Assembly: GCA_021771575.1 (NCBI GenBank)
Contig: JAETOX010000013.1
Coordinates: forward strand, 1-43,409
Length of the DNA stretch: 43,409 nucleotides
Direction: 5' to 3'
From: Bacteroides sp.
GTDB lineage: Bacteria > Bacteroidota > Bacteroidia > Bacteroidales > Marinifilaceae
Below are positions 24,644 through 33,711 of the stretch, one piece after another. Each line of letters starts with the position of its first letter. Position 1 is the stretch's first letter. Made by a program: the position numbers and the translations under genes. The notes beneath the pieces are model-generated. The model worked only from the letters and a program-made list of their open reading frames with translations. It was not told the origin of the DNA and made no database searches.

Positions 24644-26242
24644 TTACATTTCCATCACATATTTCCAGGCCATGTCGCCCACTTTACCCGGAACTGTGTA
24701 AACGAACGGTTCTCCGGTAATTTCGCCACTGGCAGGATTGATCCGGTATTGATATAATTTTCCTTCGCGCGTTTCTTTATTGTAAGTGGCAATATGTACG
24801 ACCTGATTCGCATTAGGAATTATACCCGCCTGCATGAATGAAGCAAAGTAGAATTTCTGCAAACGTACGCATGTCACTTCTTCGTTGGCGGCAGGTGCCG
24901 TCCATGCCTCGATAGCGGTGGTCGAAGAATTATAGGCCAGATTATATACTTTATTCCCTGCTCCATACAACACATATTCACCTAAAAACGCGGCCGCCAT
25001 AGAAGTTGCCTTCAGAATACCGGGTGAATTGGTGATGTTGTATAAACCAAGCCCTACATTGGCATCGGCCGCATTTCCACAGAAATTTGCAATAATCAAA
25101 TAACGCTCGTTGCCTTTCTCCATGATGGCATAGTCGTGTCCCTGCATAGGATTTCCACCAGCACGTCCCCAATCTGCCATCAACATTTTCATTCCGACCC
25201 GGTTTACGTCGAATGCCGCGTCCGGATTTTGGGCTGCAAAAGGCACAACTTGCGAGGTGTACTGTATAATATGATAAAAACGTCCGTTTGTCTGATCGTA
25301 GACCACAGCATCGTTTGAAGCTGTCACATCACTTCCCCAGGCGGCTAATTCGCCGTAATCCGCACTTTTGGCATCTCCCATATAGTTACCGCCACCGGTT
25401 ACCGAAACATAGGAAACCGTATGAATTTTGTTATCGTTAATCAGGAAATGTTTATTCATCATTCTGCCGGAAGGGCCATACCATTTCGGAGCAACCGTCG
25501 CAGGAGCCGTATAAAAGAAATGTTCGAAATCATAGACTTTTTCAAATGTAGCATTATTGAGGCTAACTAATTGTTTGTTTGTCAAACAAATCACCTGATC
25601 GGTTCCCGATGCTAAACTGACCAAAGGACGTTGAATTCTTACGGGGGTCCCTTCCAAAGGCGCTTGATTGGAAGCAGTATACAAATTCCAGTATTCCCGC
25701 CCCTGGGTGATATTTTTCTTCACCAGACTATTCACAACCAACCCTACATCGGAAGTACCCGGCCGGTCGGCACGTTCGTAGAGCAACATCCATCCAGCAG
25801 TAATTGATTCCTCTACCTGGCAGGAGATTTTGAAATAATGTTCTACTTTGGTTTCCCGATGGGTAACGGTCAATTGTACCTGATAATTACCTGCCAGGGA
25901 GGTAATTTCTGCGTTCAAATCAGGCGAATAGCCTATCGTATCGGTTACGTATTCCAAACCCGCACCGGTATGTGTTGTGTAGATGGTCCATACATAATCC
26001 AAGGGAGCATTCTTATCCTGCTGAACTTCTTTGCCATTATACCTGATTTTGACAGGAATAAACAAACTATCATAACGAAGTAATGAATAAGCCGGCAGAA
26101 CTCCCAAACCGGTTGTATCGATCACAATTTCGTCCAAACGGATATAATCGTAATTTCCTTTATCATCATAGCAGGAAGTGGTAAGCGCTCCGGCTAAAAC
26201 AACTCCCAAAACTATAGTTATGTTCCATATTAGTTTCTGCAT
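24644..26242 (-). CDS. PKD-like family surface lipoprotein
   Basis: The 532-residue lipoprotein has signal LTTSC (Cys24) followed by YDDKGNYDY, an opening typical of Bacteroidetes PKD-like lipoproteins found beside SusD. An Ig/PKD-like beta region (about 35-150: DYVWTIYTT, then NYQVQLTVTHRETK) precedes a larger C-terminal region with propeller-like strands (GWMLLYERADR, then YLIIANFCGNA and CVRLQKFYFASFM). It is presumably exposed on the cell surface and binds the substrate or works with SusD. The homologue in operon 2 is at 38825-40345. Spacing of 11 bases to the DUF4843 gene marks one operon. Confidence 0.82.
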   Translation of the reverse strand: MQKLIWNITIVLGVVLAGALTTSCYDDKGNYDYIRLDEIVIDTTGLGVLPAYSLLRYDSLFIPVKIRYNGKEVQQDKNAPLDYVWTIYTTHTGAGLEYVTDTIGYSPDLNAEITSLAGNYQVQLTVTHRETKVEHYFKISCQVEESITAGWMLLYERADRPGTSDVGLVVNSLVKKNITQGREYWNLYTASNQAPLEGTPVRIQRPLVSLASGTDQVICLTNKQLVSLNNATFEKVYDFEHFFYTAPATVAPKWYGPSGRMMNKHFLINDNKIHTVSYVSVTGGGNYMGDAKSADYGELAAWGSDVTASNDAVVYDQTNGRFYHIIQYTSQVVPFAAQNPDAAFDVNRVGMKMLMADWGRAGGNPMQGHDYAIMEKGNERYLIIANFCGNAADANVGLGLYNITNSPGILKATSMAAAFLGEYVLYGAGNKVYNLAYNSSTTAIEAWTAPAANEEVTCVRLQKFYFASFMQAGIIPNANQVVHIATYNKETREGKLYQYRINPASGEITGEPFVYTVPGKVGDMAWKYVMEM

Positions 26243-26253
26243 AATTTCAATTT

Positions 26254-27024
26254 TTAAAAGGTTATTTCATCCCCATTCGCATCCCGCAAAGGTTCCCCGT
26301 TATGATTTGCTTTATATTCTTCCAATGCCACTATCATTTTTTCTTTCAAGTAATTGGCATAATTATAGGATACTTCATTTTTCTCTGTATCATAAGGAAC
26401 GGTAGCCGAGCGATTGATCGAAAATTCTCTTAGCCCGAGGATCTGAATCATAAACTGATATTTTTCTTTCCGATATTCTCCAAAAATATTCCCCAGTGCA
26501 TAATAAGGATAAACGGCTGTCTCCCAATTGTCCGGTTTTGCTAAATAATTTTTCAATACTACAACCAATTCCTGCATGTTTTCTGTTCCCTCGACGAACT
26601 CTTTATTTTGGGCCAACCGGAAATACAAATGTCCGTCACGCACAGTAAACGAAGCTGCATTTTTTAATCGGGAGGTATTGAAACGGATAGGGCACTCGAT
26701 TTCCACCTCTCCCGCTTTCAGGGTATAGACGTCTGTTTGGAAACTTCCCTCCGCTTCGCTCACATCTCCTCTTACAGCTTCCAAGGTAAAAGTCCGGTCG
26801 TAATCGGCAGGCAAACCGGCAATACGGGCAATAAATGTCAGTGTGCCTTCTTCCAAACTGTATGAATAATTGTAAGTGGTACTATCCAATACCAAATTAG
26901 AAGTTCTGAACCAAATGTTCAATGCCGAGTAGGTGGAGTCGAATACAGGGGTGTCGTTCGTACTGCAACTGCTCATCGAGAGTAGTAAAGCCAATGTCCA
27001 ATAAATATGTATTAACTTTTTCAT
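26254..27024 (-). CDS. DUF4843-type lipoprotein
   Basis: I chose the ATG at 27024; a TTG two codons earlier is less likely. The 256-residue lipoprotein has signal LLLSMSSC (Cys20). The body, with ALNIWFRTSNLV near the start and DRTFTLEAVRGDVSEAEGSF in the middle, matches the DUF4843 family that accompanies SusC/SusD/PKD-like genes in Bacteroidetes. Function is unknown; a surface accessory binding role is likely. It lies between SusD (12 bases) and the PKD-like gene (11 bases). The counterpart in operon 2 is at 40358-41152. Confidence 0.8.
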   Translation of the reverse strand: MKKLIHIYWTLALLLSMSSCSTNDTPVFDSTYSALNIWFRTSNLVLDSTTYNYSYSLEEGTLTFIARIAGLPADYDRTFTLEAVRGDVSEAEGSFQTDVYTLKAGEVEIECPIRFNTSRLKNAASFTVRDGHLYFRLAQNKEFVEGTENMQELVVVLKNYLAKPDNWETAVYPYYALGNIFGEYRKEKYQFMIQILGLREFSINRSATVPYDTEKNEVSYNYANYLKEKMIVALEEYKANHNGEPLRDANGDEITF

Positions 27025-27036
27025 GATCAATTCTTT

Positions 27037-28482
27037 TTAACGGTTGTTTTCACGTTGTGCAGCATCCGTTTCCGATAAGGGAAGCGGGAAAGTATAGGCT
27101 TTTTCGCCGACCATGTCTTTGTCCGACCCACTGACCGACGGCCGGTTCAAACGCTTGTAGAGGAAGAATAATTGTCCCTCACCCAAAAGCTCACGACGGT
27201 ATTCCCGAATCAACTCGGCGTAAAAATCCGAGGGCTGATTTTCCAGCGCCGGGACACCACGGGCAACCCGTAATTGATTCAATGTTTCCAGTCCGCTCCC
27301 GGTTGCCCGATACTGACATTCGGCAGCAATAAGGTACATTTCCCCTAAACGTATCATCGGCATTTTGTTATTGTAATACTCTATATCCGTAAAATCGTCA
27401 CTTGCAGTAGGAGGAGTATATTTTAAAAGATAACGATAGTTTACCATTTCGTTTGTTGTACCGCTTATAAACAAATACAAGTAACGATAGTCTGACGTGA
27501 CATTGTCGAAATATTCTTCTCTAACCTGATAATCCAAAGAGAAACTACTACTATTTTCTTCTTCATTGAAATAAACGTCGGCTAAATTGGATAATTTAAT
27601 GTTGTTCAATGCAAATAATTGTTCGGTAGCAAAACCGTAGTCACGGCCGACACTGATATAGGCCAGGTCAGCCCAGGGAAAAGCCTGCGCCCCGATGACT
27701 GTCTGTGCAGCCGCTTCGGCCTCCGGATATTTTTGCATCCACATGTATACACGCGCCTGCAATCCTTTGACAGCATAGTAGTTCAAGTGAACCTGACGAT
27801 TCATCAGGTAACCGTTATCATCGATTTCGGTAATTTCTTCTCCCGTCAGGATCGGATCTGCTTTTAACAATTGCTCGGCAGCCAGCAAATCCTGTTCGAT
27901 TTTTTCAGCTACGGCTTTTACGGTCAATTGAGGAAATACCCGGTAAGTCAGGTCGGTGCAATACGGGATAGCCGGCATGTCAGGATTTACTTCATAGCTC
28001 ACCCCGAAACAACGCAATAAATCAAAATGCAGGAAAGCCCGTAAGGCTAAAGCCTCTCCTTTTATTATTTCATAATTGTTTCCCCGGAAAAGGGATTTTT
28101 TGGCGTCGATTTGATTCAACAGGTTATTCACATTCGCTATGCCACTATAGGAGGTAGCCCAAAGTTTAGCTATCACCTCGGAAGCTATGGCAGCGGAATA
28201 ATTATAATCGGCCAGATCCTGATAAGCAGCCGAAGGATAGTGCGACCACTCCTGTCCTAGAATAGCCATTGCCCCGAAGGTCATATTTTTACTGTAAGTA
28301 TTTTCTGATACCATAGAAGAGTAGACGCCTGATAGCGCTTCTTTAAACCCGGTTTCAGATTTGAACAATTCCGTATCTTCGATCTGCGATTCGGGCTGTA
28401 CATCCAACCAATCGTTACACGCTGCAAATACGATGCACATCAGGGGCAGCAGCAATCCGGTATATATTTTTCTGTTTTTCAT
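27037..28482 (-). CDS. RagB/SusD family nutrient-binding lipoprotein (operon 1)
   Basis: The 481-residue lipoprotein has signal VFAAC (Cys22), then NDWLDVQPESQIEDTELFKS, a classic SusD opening. The family's helical TPR region is visible (GEALALRAFLHFDLLRCFG, a hallmark), as is the C-terminal signature ELIREYRRELLGEGQLFFLYKR. It sits on the cell surface and forms the lid over the SusC transporter at 28495-31848, 12 bases upstream. The transported substrate is unknown. No glycoside hydrolase is present, which makes a glycan less likely than a peptide or metal complex. Confidence 0.93.
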   Translation of the reverse strand: MKNRKIYTGLLLPLMCIVFAACNDWLDVQPESQIEDTELFKSETGFKEALSGVYSSMVSENTYSKNMTFGAMAILGQEWSHYPSAAYQDLADYNYSAAIASEVIAKLWATSYSGIANVNNLLNQIDAKKSLFRGNNYEIIKGEALALRAFLHFDLLRCFGVSYEVNPDMPAIPYCTDLTYRVFPQLTVKAVAEKIEQDLLAAEQLLKADPILTGEEITEIDDNGYLMNRQVHLNYYAVKGLQARVYMWMQKYPEAEAAAQTVIGAQAFPWADLAYISVGRDYGFATEQLFALNNIKLSNLADVYFNEEENSSSFSLDYQVREEYFDNVTSDYRYLYLFISGTTNEMVNYRYLLKYTPPTASDDFTDIEYYNNKMPMIRLGEMYLIAAECQYRATGSGLETLNQLRVARGVPALENQPSDFYAELIREYRRELLGEGQLFFLYKRLNRPSVSGSDKDMVGEKAYTFPLPLSETDAAQRENNR

Positions 28483-28494
28483 AAATTCTTCTTC

Positions 28495-31400
28495 TTAGAA
28501 AGTGGCTGATAAAGAAAAGGAAAAGGTCCGCGCGTATGGATAATCCAAGCCTCGTTCGGTTTTCACGGTAGAAATACGGAACATATCACTCATATAAAAC
28601 GAAAGTTTTAAACGTTCTATTCTCGCTTTTTTCAACCAACTGTGATTCTTGAAATCATAATAGCAAGACAAGGAAGCCAATTGCAACTCATTATTACGTT
28701 CGATAAAACGAGTCGTAGGCCAGGTTGTTGTCGGTGTGGAGGTGATTTTCTTGTAGGTCGCCACATCTCCAATGTTGTTCCAGGTGTCGTTCAATACACG
28801 GCGATCGACATTCTCGGCAATATCGACATTTTCTACCCGGTTTACCAAAGTTTGGTTGTAATAATCCCCACCGAAACGATAGCTGAACGAGCAACTCATA
28901 CCGATACCTTTGTATTCACCGCTGAATCCGAAATTCCCGTGATATTTCGGGTTACTTTCCCCGGCCACGATCTTATCGGCAGCATCGTAATTATATGTGG
29001 TGGTCACTCCATCCTTTTTCAGGAAGATTTCGCGTCCTGTCGCCGGATCAATACCCAACGAGCGGACAGCCCAGATAGCCGACATAGACTGTCCTTCTTC
29101 GTAACGGATAACCGGCAGGTTGGTTTTGTTGTCGCCTTGCATCGCATCTTCTTCCTGTTTATCGTTAAATGCTTTGAGTGCATTACTGATTTTTACCACT
29201 TTATTCTTATTGTGTCCGATCGAAGCATTCAAGGAGAAGAAGTCGGATCCCTGGGAATAGAGCCGCCAATTGACGGTTGCATCGAAACCGGTATTTTCAA
29301 CATTCCCTAAATTTTCCTGATAGGAAGTGAATCCGGTAGAAGTAGGCAAAGTCATAGCTAACAAGGCATCCTTAGTTTTACTTTTATACATATCCAAACG
29401 GATATTGACTACTTTGAATAATTGCATGTCGAAACCATAATTCAAATCTGCTGTTTGCTGCCATTTTAATTTATCATTAGCCATCGCCATCAGATAAGCA
29501 CCGGTGATATTGTCATAAACAATATCCGAATAATAAGTATAAGTCGACTTGGCCTGATAGGGATTGAAATTCTGACTTCCGGTCAAACCGTAGGAAGCCC
29601 GCAATTTTAATAAATTGACAAAACCGAGCTGCTCGATAAACTGTTCTTTGTGCAGGTTCCAACCGATACCGGCCGACCAGAAGGTTCCCCATCGATTGTT
29701 CGCCCCGAAGGCAGAAGAACCGTTATAACGCAAGGAGAAGTCGGCCATGTAGCGATCATCGTAAGAATAGTTGACAGCTCCGGTAATGCCGACGCTACGG
29801 GTGGTATATTCACTACCGGAAGGACGGCCATTTTCAGCATATTGCCGGGCAAAAGTAATGTGGTCGACATGATTGTTTAAAAATCCCCAGGCAGTCATAC
29901 CGTGAGTGTCGGTTTTCGTAGCATTCAAACTCCATGCCGCATTGGCTATCAGTAAATGCTTTCCGAAATGTCCGGAATAATTGACGGTCAAATCCGAAGC
30001 AATGGTTGAGGATTCACCGTCCGTAATGGAGTATTGCCCACGTTTAAAATAATTATCCCCGGTCCAGGTGACAAAGTAGGTATGATCGCCCGGCCAGAAA
30101 TCTTCCCGTTTATTGGTTTGATAGATATACCCGACACGACCGGTAAAACGCAAATCTGTTATCGGCCTCCATTCGACATAGAAATTCTCGGTGTATTCTG
30201 TGTATTTGGAGAATTTTTTGGTTCCGATATAAGCATTGTAAAGCGGATTATAATAGATGTGGGGACTGGCTCCATACCCTGCGGGGGTGAATGTACCCAA
30301 TACTTTCGTCAAATTTCCGTTCTCATCGTAAGGAGAGTAATAAGGATTGGCTGAAGCATACTCGGAGAAAGTTCCGAAGGGAGAGTCATCCGCCCGATTG
30401 GAAGTCACGGACAAGGAATTACGAAATAATAATTCTTTGTAACGATAGGACAATTTTATATTGCCCGAAACAGTGGTTCGATCGGACCCTTTCATTACAC
30501 CGGCAATATTATTATAGGCCAACGAACCGCTATAACGCATCCTGTCGTCTCCTCCTTCGAGATAAAGGGTATGTTTATGGCCGACGCCGGTACGTAGAGG
30601 TTTGGCCAACCAATAGGTGTCGATCCCTTCTGCTATATTTTTTCTGATCTCGTTATATTGTTCCCGCAATGCTTGTAAATAAGCAGGAGAAGAAGCATTG
30701 TATCTGCCAGCATTCCATTCGACCTGCAATTTATCGGCCGCATCACACAAGTCATAGGAAGACAAGTCCGGCGCTTCGACATTCAAATCGCCTGTATAGG
30801 TCAAGCGAAGCCGGCCTTTTTCCGGTTCGATGGTTTCCACCACAACTACTCCGTTAGCGGCTTTAGAACCGTACAAGGCTTTAGCTGCTGCATCTTTCAG
30901 AATGGTAACCGATTGCACCCGATTCATATCCAGATCGAAAACTTGCTCCCGGCTGGCTTCGAAACCGTCTACAATAAAAAGAGGTTCGTTCGGATTCCCC
31001 TCGTATTCCCCTTGCAATCCGGCAAAAGATGCATTCCCCCGGATGGTGATATCGTTGAACGCGTTCGGATTCGAGCCGTTCAGGTAGTTATCTTCTATCA
31101 CGAATGCGGGATCGAGGTTGCTTAAACTTTTGAGTAGATTCTGGTTACCGACCGACTTGAGATCGTCTTTCGTATAAGTAGAGGCCGAACCGGTAAAACT
31201 GGCTGCCCGGTAATTGAATAAACCGGTAACAACCACTTCCTGTATCACCTGTGAATCTTCGTGCATGCTGACAGCAAGGGGTTGTCCGGTAAAAGGTAGC
31301 GTCTGCGCAACCATGCCGACAAAGGTAAAGGTAACTTCTGTCACCTGCCGACCATCGGGAATGGAAATATCGAACCGGCCGTTCACATCACTCGCCCCAA

Positions 31401-31848
31401 CCACCAAAGGATCGTTTGTGCGAATGGTCACCCCCGGTAATGGATTCCCTTGTGTATCGGTCAAAGTTCCTGTCAACCGTTTTTTATCGACTTTTGCAGT
31501 CTGTGGTTGCTGACGGGAAACCGTAATATATTTACCTTTGATTTTAAATGTAAGCGGGTAGGTTCCCAAAATAGCCTGCATGGCCTCTTCGATAGATTTC
31601 GCCCGTAGGGCAACCGTTACTTTATAGTCTTGTACTTCATTATAGGTAAACTGAATTTTGAAATCGGAAATCTGCCCAATTTGCTTCAATACTTCGGCCA
31701 TGGGTTTGTTTTCGCATGTCAAGGTGATCCCAGCTTTACCACTTTCCTGAGCCCGGATGCCGTTGTGGAATATTCCCAACAACAAGACCAGCAGGCAGAA
31801 GAGTCTCCGGAAGATCTGTCCGTCTCCTTTCGTTAGATAATTCTTCAT
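28495..31848 (-). CDS. SusC/RagA TonB-dependent transporter with N-terminal STN signalling domain
   Basis: The protein has 1117 residues. The signal peptide (hydrophobic about 15-28) ends near GIRAQE. An STN (secretin/TonB short N-terminal) domain follows at about 38-108 (ITLTCENKPMAEVLKQIGQI). It is the part that contacts FecR-type anti-sigmas. A carboxypeptidase-regulatory-like domain follows (TGTLTDTQGNPLPGVTIRTN, about 125-200). Next are the plug (SVTILKDAAAKALYGSKAANGVVVVET) and a 22-strand barrel ending in the aromatic FSFSLSATF. It imports substrate with TonB energy and signals to the FecR/sigma pair encoded 67 bases upstream. The C-terminal region resembles the partial SusC at the right edge. 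Confidence 0.95.
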   Translation of the reverse strand: MKNYLTKGDGQIFRRLFCLLVLLLGIFHNGIRAQESGKAGITLTCENKPMAEVLKQIGQISDFKIQFTYNEVQDYKVTVALRAKSIEEAMQAILGTYPLTFKIKGKYITVSRQQPQTAKVDKKRLTGTLTDTQGNPLPGVTIRTNDPLVVGASDVNGRFDISIPDGRQVTEVTFTFVGMVAQTLPFTGQPLAVSMHEDSQVIQEVVVTGLFNYRAASFTGSASTYTKDDLKSVGNQNLLKSLSNLDPAFVIEDNYLNGSNPNAFNDITIRGNASFAGLQGEYEGNPNEPLFIVDGFEASREQVFDLDMNRVQSVTILKDAAAKALYGSKAANGVVVVETIEPEKGRLRLTYTGDLNVEAPDLSSYDLCDAADKLQVEWNAGRYNASSPAYLQALREQYNEIRKNIAEGIDTYWLAKPLRTGVGHKHTLYLEGGDDRMRYSGSLAYNNIAGVMKGSDRTTVSGNIKLSYRYKELLFRNSLSVTSNRADDSPFGTFSEYASANPYYSPYDENGNLTKVLGTFTPAGYGASPHIYYNPLYNAYIGTKKFSKYTEYTENFYVEWRPITDLRFTGRVGYIYQTNKREDFWPGDHTYFVTWTGDNYFKRGQYSITDGESSTIASDLTVNYSGHFGKHLLIANAAWSLNATKTDTHGMTAWGFLNNHVDHITFARQYAENGRPSGSEYTTRSVGITGAVNYSYDDRYMADFSLRYNGSSAFGANNRWGTFWSAGIGWNLHKEQFIEQLGFVNLLKLRASYGLTGSQNFNPYQAKSTYTYYSDIVYDNITGAYLMAMANDKLKWQQTADLNYGFDMQLFKVVNIRLDMYKSKTKDALLAMTLPTSTGFTSYQENLGNVENTGFDATVNWRLYSQGSDFFSLNASIGHNKNKVVKISNALKAFNDKQEEDAMQGDNKTNLPVIRYEEGQSMSAIWAVRSLGIDPATGREIFLKKDGVTTTYNYDAADKIVAGESNPKYHGNFGFSGEYKGIGMSCSFSYRFGGDYYNQTLVNRVENVDIAENVDRRVLNDTWNNIGDVATYKKITSTPTTTWPTTRFIERNNELQLASLSCYYDFKNHSWLKKARIERLKLSFYMSDMFRISTVKTERGLDYPYARTFSFSLSATF

Positions 31849-31915
31849 AATTTTAACAAATTTAAATTAATCCATTATATTACGAAGAGGAGATAATTTT
31901 AGTCCCTATAAAAAA

Positions 31916-33031
31916 TTATTTTTTTCGCCTTACCATTAATTTCCCGTCTTCCGGAGCAATGGAAAGATATTCGAAAGCACTGAGGTGCTCGATTACTTGT
32001 TCAAAACTTTCGCTTCGTTCAGCCACAAAATGCAAACGTTGATTCATTAGTAAAGAATCTTGTTCTATTTCCACTGTCATCTTATACCAACGCCCCAGAT
32101 CGCTTAAAATATCAACCAGGTACATATCGTCGAAATAGAAATAGCCGTTTCGCCATTGGGTGTAATAATCGGTATCTACTTTTTTTACAGAGAAATCACT
32201 GTTTATATATGTCATGTCTTGGCCCGGCATCAATACCACTTCTTTACCGGCTTCGGGCATAGCTATTTTCACAGCCCCTTCGACTAAGGTGACATGGGCC
32301 TCGGAATTTTTGTATGCCTTCATGTTGAACTCCGTTCCGAGTACAGAAACGGTTAATTTTTCCGTTTCGATGACGAACGGTCTGTTTTCGTCATGGGCTA
32401 CTTTGAAATAGGCTTCTCCTTCCAATTTAACGCCTCTTTTGTTACCGATGAAACGTGTCGGAAAAGTTAAACGGCTATCGGCATTCAGCCACACTTCGGT
32501 GCTATCGTTGAGGATGAGTTTATAAACTTGCCCGCAAGGTATTGCAACAATGCTCTTCCGGGGATAATTTCCGACCTGGCGGGTATAATCGGCCTTTTTA
32601 GCCGTATAAACGATACCTTGTTTCACTTTTTCATTTTTGTCCTGGGCAATCAGGGTGGTTCTCACCGGACCGGATTTGCCGGATTGTTCCTCAATAATAA
32701 GAGGAAATGCCGCCTCGGTAGCCGTAAACAGCACCCAGATATCTTCTTTTTCTTCCTCGGTCCAATTCCACGGCAGTACTACGGCAAGTACTACGGCTGC
32801 TGCCATAGCAATGCCTACAGCCACCCAACGTCCAATACGCCGAGGAGCGATCTCCTGTTCTTTTGTATTCAAACGAGTGTGGAACCTGGTCCATTCCGCT
32901 TCGGCAGACGGTTCCTGGAAATGGCCACGAAGCAAGGCTTGTTCACACTCATACTGCAAACATTCTTCCTGGAAGTCTTGCCCCTGACGATCTATATTTT
33001 CGGACTCATTCATCATTACTTTTTTCCTCAT
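31916..33031 (-). CDS. FecR-family anti-sigma factor
   Basis: The 371-residue inner-membrane protein has a cytoplasmic N-terminus of about 66 residues, a single TM helix (about 67-87, WVAVGIAMAAAVVLAVVLPW) and a periplasmic FecR domain. The domain shows YKLILNDSTEVWLNADSRLTFP and EGEAYFKVAHDENRPFVIETE near residues 170-220. The C-terminal 60 residues resemble the FecR C-terminal domain that meets the STN domain. It would hold the ECF sigma encoded 25 bases upstream until SusC reports substrate binding. Confidence 0.92.
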   Translation of the reverse strand: MRKKVMMNESENIDRQGQDFQEECLQYECEQALLRGHFQEPSAEAEWTRFHTRLNTKEQEIAPRRIGRWVAVGIAMAAAVVLAVVLPWNWTEEEKEDIWVLFTATEAAFPLIIEEQSGKSGPVRTTLIAQDKNEKVKQGIVYTAKKADYTRQVGNYPRKSIVAIPCGQVYKLILNDSTEVWLNADSRLTFPTRFIGNKRGVKLEGEAYFKVAHDENRPFVIETEKLTVSVLGTEFNMKAYKNSEAHVTLVEGAVKIAMPEAGKEVVLMPGQDMTYINSDFSVKKVDTDYYTQWRNGYFYFDDMYLVDILSDLGRWYKMTVEIEQDSLLMNQRLHFVAERSESFEQVIEHLSAFEYLSIAPEDGKLMVRRKK

Positions 33032-33056
33032 ATATTATGACGAACACATCGGTATT

Positions 33057-33599
33057 TTAGTCACTACCTTTTTTATATTTTATAGAAAAATAAGAACGTA
33101 TTGTGTTCAATCCTTTCATAATATGTTTCCGCACTCCGCTTTCCGACAGACCGATCATTTGTGCAACATGCCTGTATTTTTTTTTATGGATGTAACATTG
33201 TTCCATCACCTGACGGGTAGCAGGCGGCATTTCTTCTATCAATCGCATGATAATGCGGATCCGTTCCTCACTTTCTTCCCAATCCTGGGTATTCCACTTT
33301 TGCAACATAGCTAAATAGGAATCTGTATTTGCCTCTTTCATCTTTGCATGGCGGATATGATCGATACAAAGATGGTGTACATGTGTATACATATACCTAA
33401 GAGCTGTTTCGGCCCGGAAGGTATCTATCCGTTCCCACAAATAGTAAAAAGAATCGCTTACGATGTCTTTACAAATTTCGGAATTGGGAATGAAATGAAG
33501 AGCGTAATAATAAAGCCGGGAATAATTTTTTCGAAAAAAATCTTCGTACTCTTTTTTTAAAGTGTCGATAGATTTCTTCTTCGATTCTGAGTTTAACAT
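33057..33599 (-). CDS. ECF RNA polymerase sigma-70 factor
   Basis: The 180-residue sigma has region 2 at about residues 20-90 (FRKNYSRLYYYALHFIPN, then DIVSDSFYYLWER) and region 4 at about 120-175 (LIEEMPPATRQVMEQCYIHK, then AQMIGLSESGVRKHIMKGL, the -35-reading helix-turn-helix). It belongs to the Bacteroidetes SusC/FecR-linked ECF group. It starts the operon and is predicted to be made from the primary-sigma promoter at 33637-33667. It should drive the downstream transporter genes, although no second promoter with certain spacing is visible in the 67-base gap before susC. Confidence 0.93.
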   Translation of the reverse strand: MLNSESKKKSIDTLKKEYEDFFRKNYSRLYYYALHFIPNSEICKDIVSDSFYYLWERIDTFRAETALRYMYTHVHHLCIDHIRHAKMKEANTDSYLAMLQKWNTQDWEESEERIRIIMRLIEEMPPATRQVMEQCYIHKKKYRHVAQMIGLSESGVRKHIMKGLNTIRSYFSIKYKKGSD

Positions 33600-33636
33600 C
33601 CGGCTTGTGCTTATTTAATCCATTTTTTATCAGAGA

Positions 33637-33667
33637 CAAATATACAACTCTATAAAAAAAATCGCAA
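33637..33667 (-). promoter_or_regulatory. Bacteroidetes primary-sigma promoter for the sigma/FecR/SusCD operon
   Basis: On the minus strand the -7 element TATATTTG (plus-strand CAAATATA, 33637-33644) fits TAnnTTTG exactly. A TTG (plus-strand CAA, 33665-33667) lies 20 bases upstream, the expected -33 spacing. Transcription would begin near 33630, giving a leader of about 30 bases to the ATG at 33599. The TTG lies inside the stem of the aspA terminator. Confidence 0.7.
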
Positions 33668-33691
33668 TAAAATGTCTTTTATTGCGATTTT
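33658..33691 (-). terminator. Rho-independent terminator of aspA
   Basis: A perfect 13-bp stem, AATCGCAATAAAA (33660-33672) with TTTTATTGCGATT (33677-33689), closes a 4-base TGTC loop and extends by A-T pairs on both sides. On the minus strand the hairpin is followed by eight T residues (plus-strand A-tract 33654-33661). It starts about 20 bases after the aspA stop codon. T-rich sequence flanks both sides, so it could act in either direction. Confidence 0.88.
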
Positions 33692-33711
33692 TTCCTTTTT
33701 CTCCAATGCGC

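Noticed and set aside
28642-29310. 222-codon plus-strand frame opposite SusC
   Set aside because: It is antisense to conserved barrel strands, with no motif or start context.
31857-31864. TAAATTTG on the minus strand as a promoter for SusC
   Set aside because: It matches the -7 consensus but would start transcription about at the SusC ATG and lacks a TTG at the right spacing.
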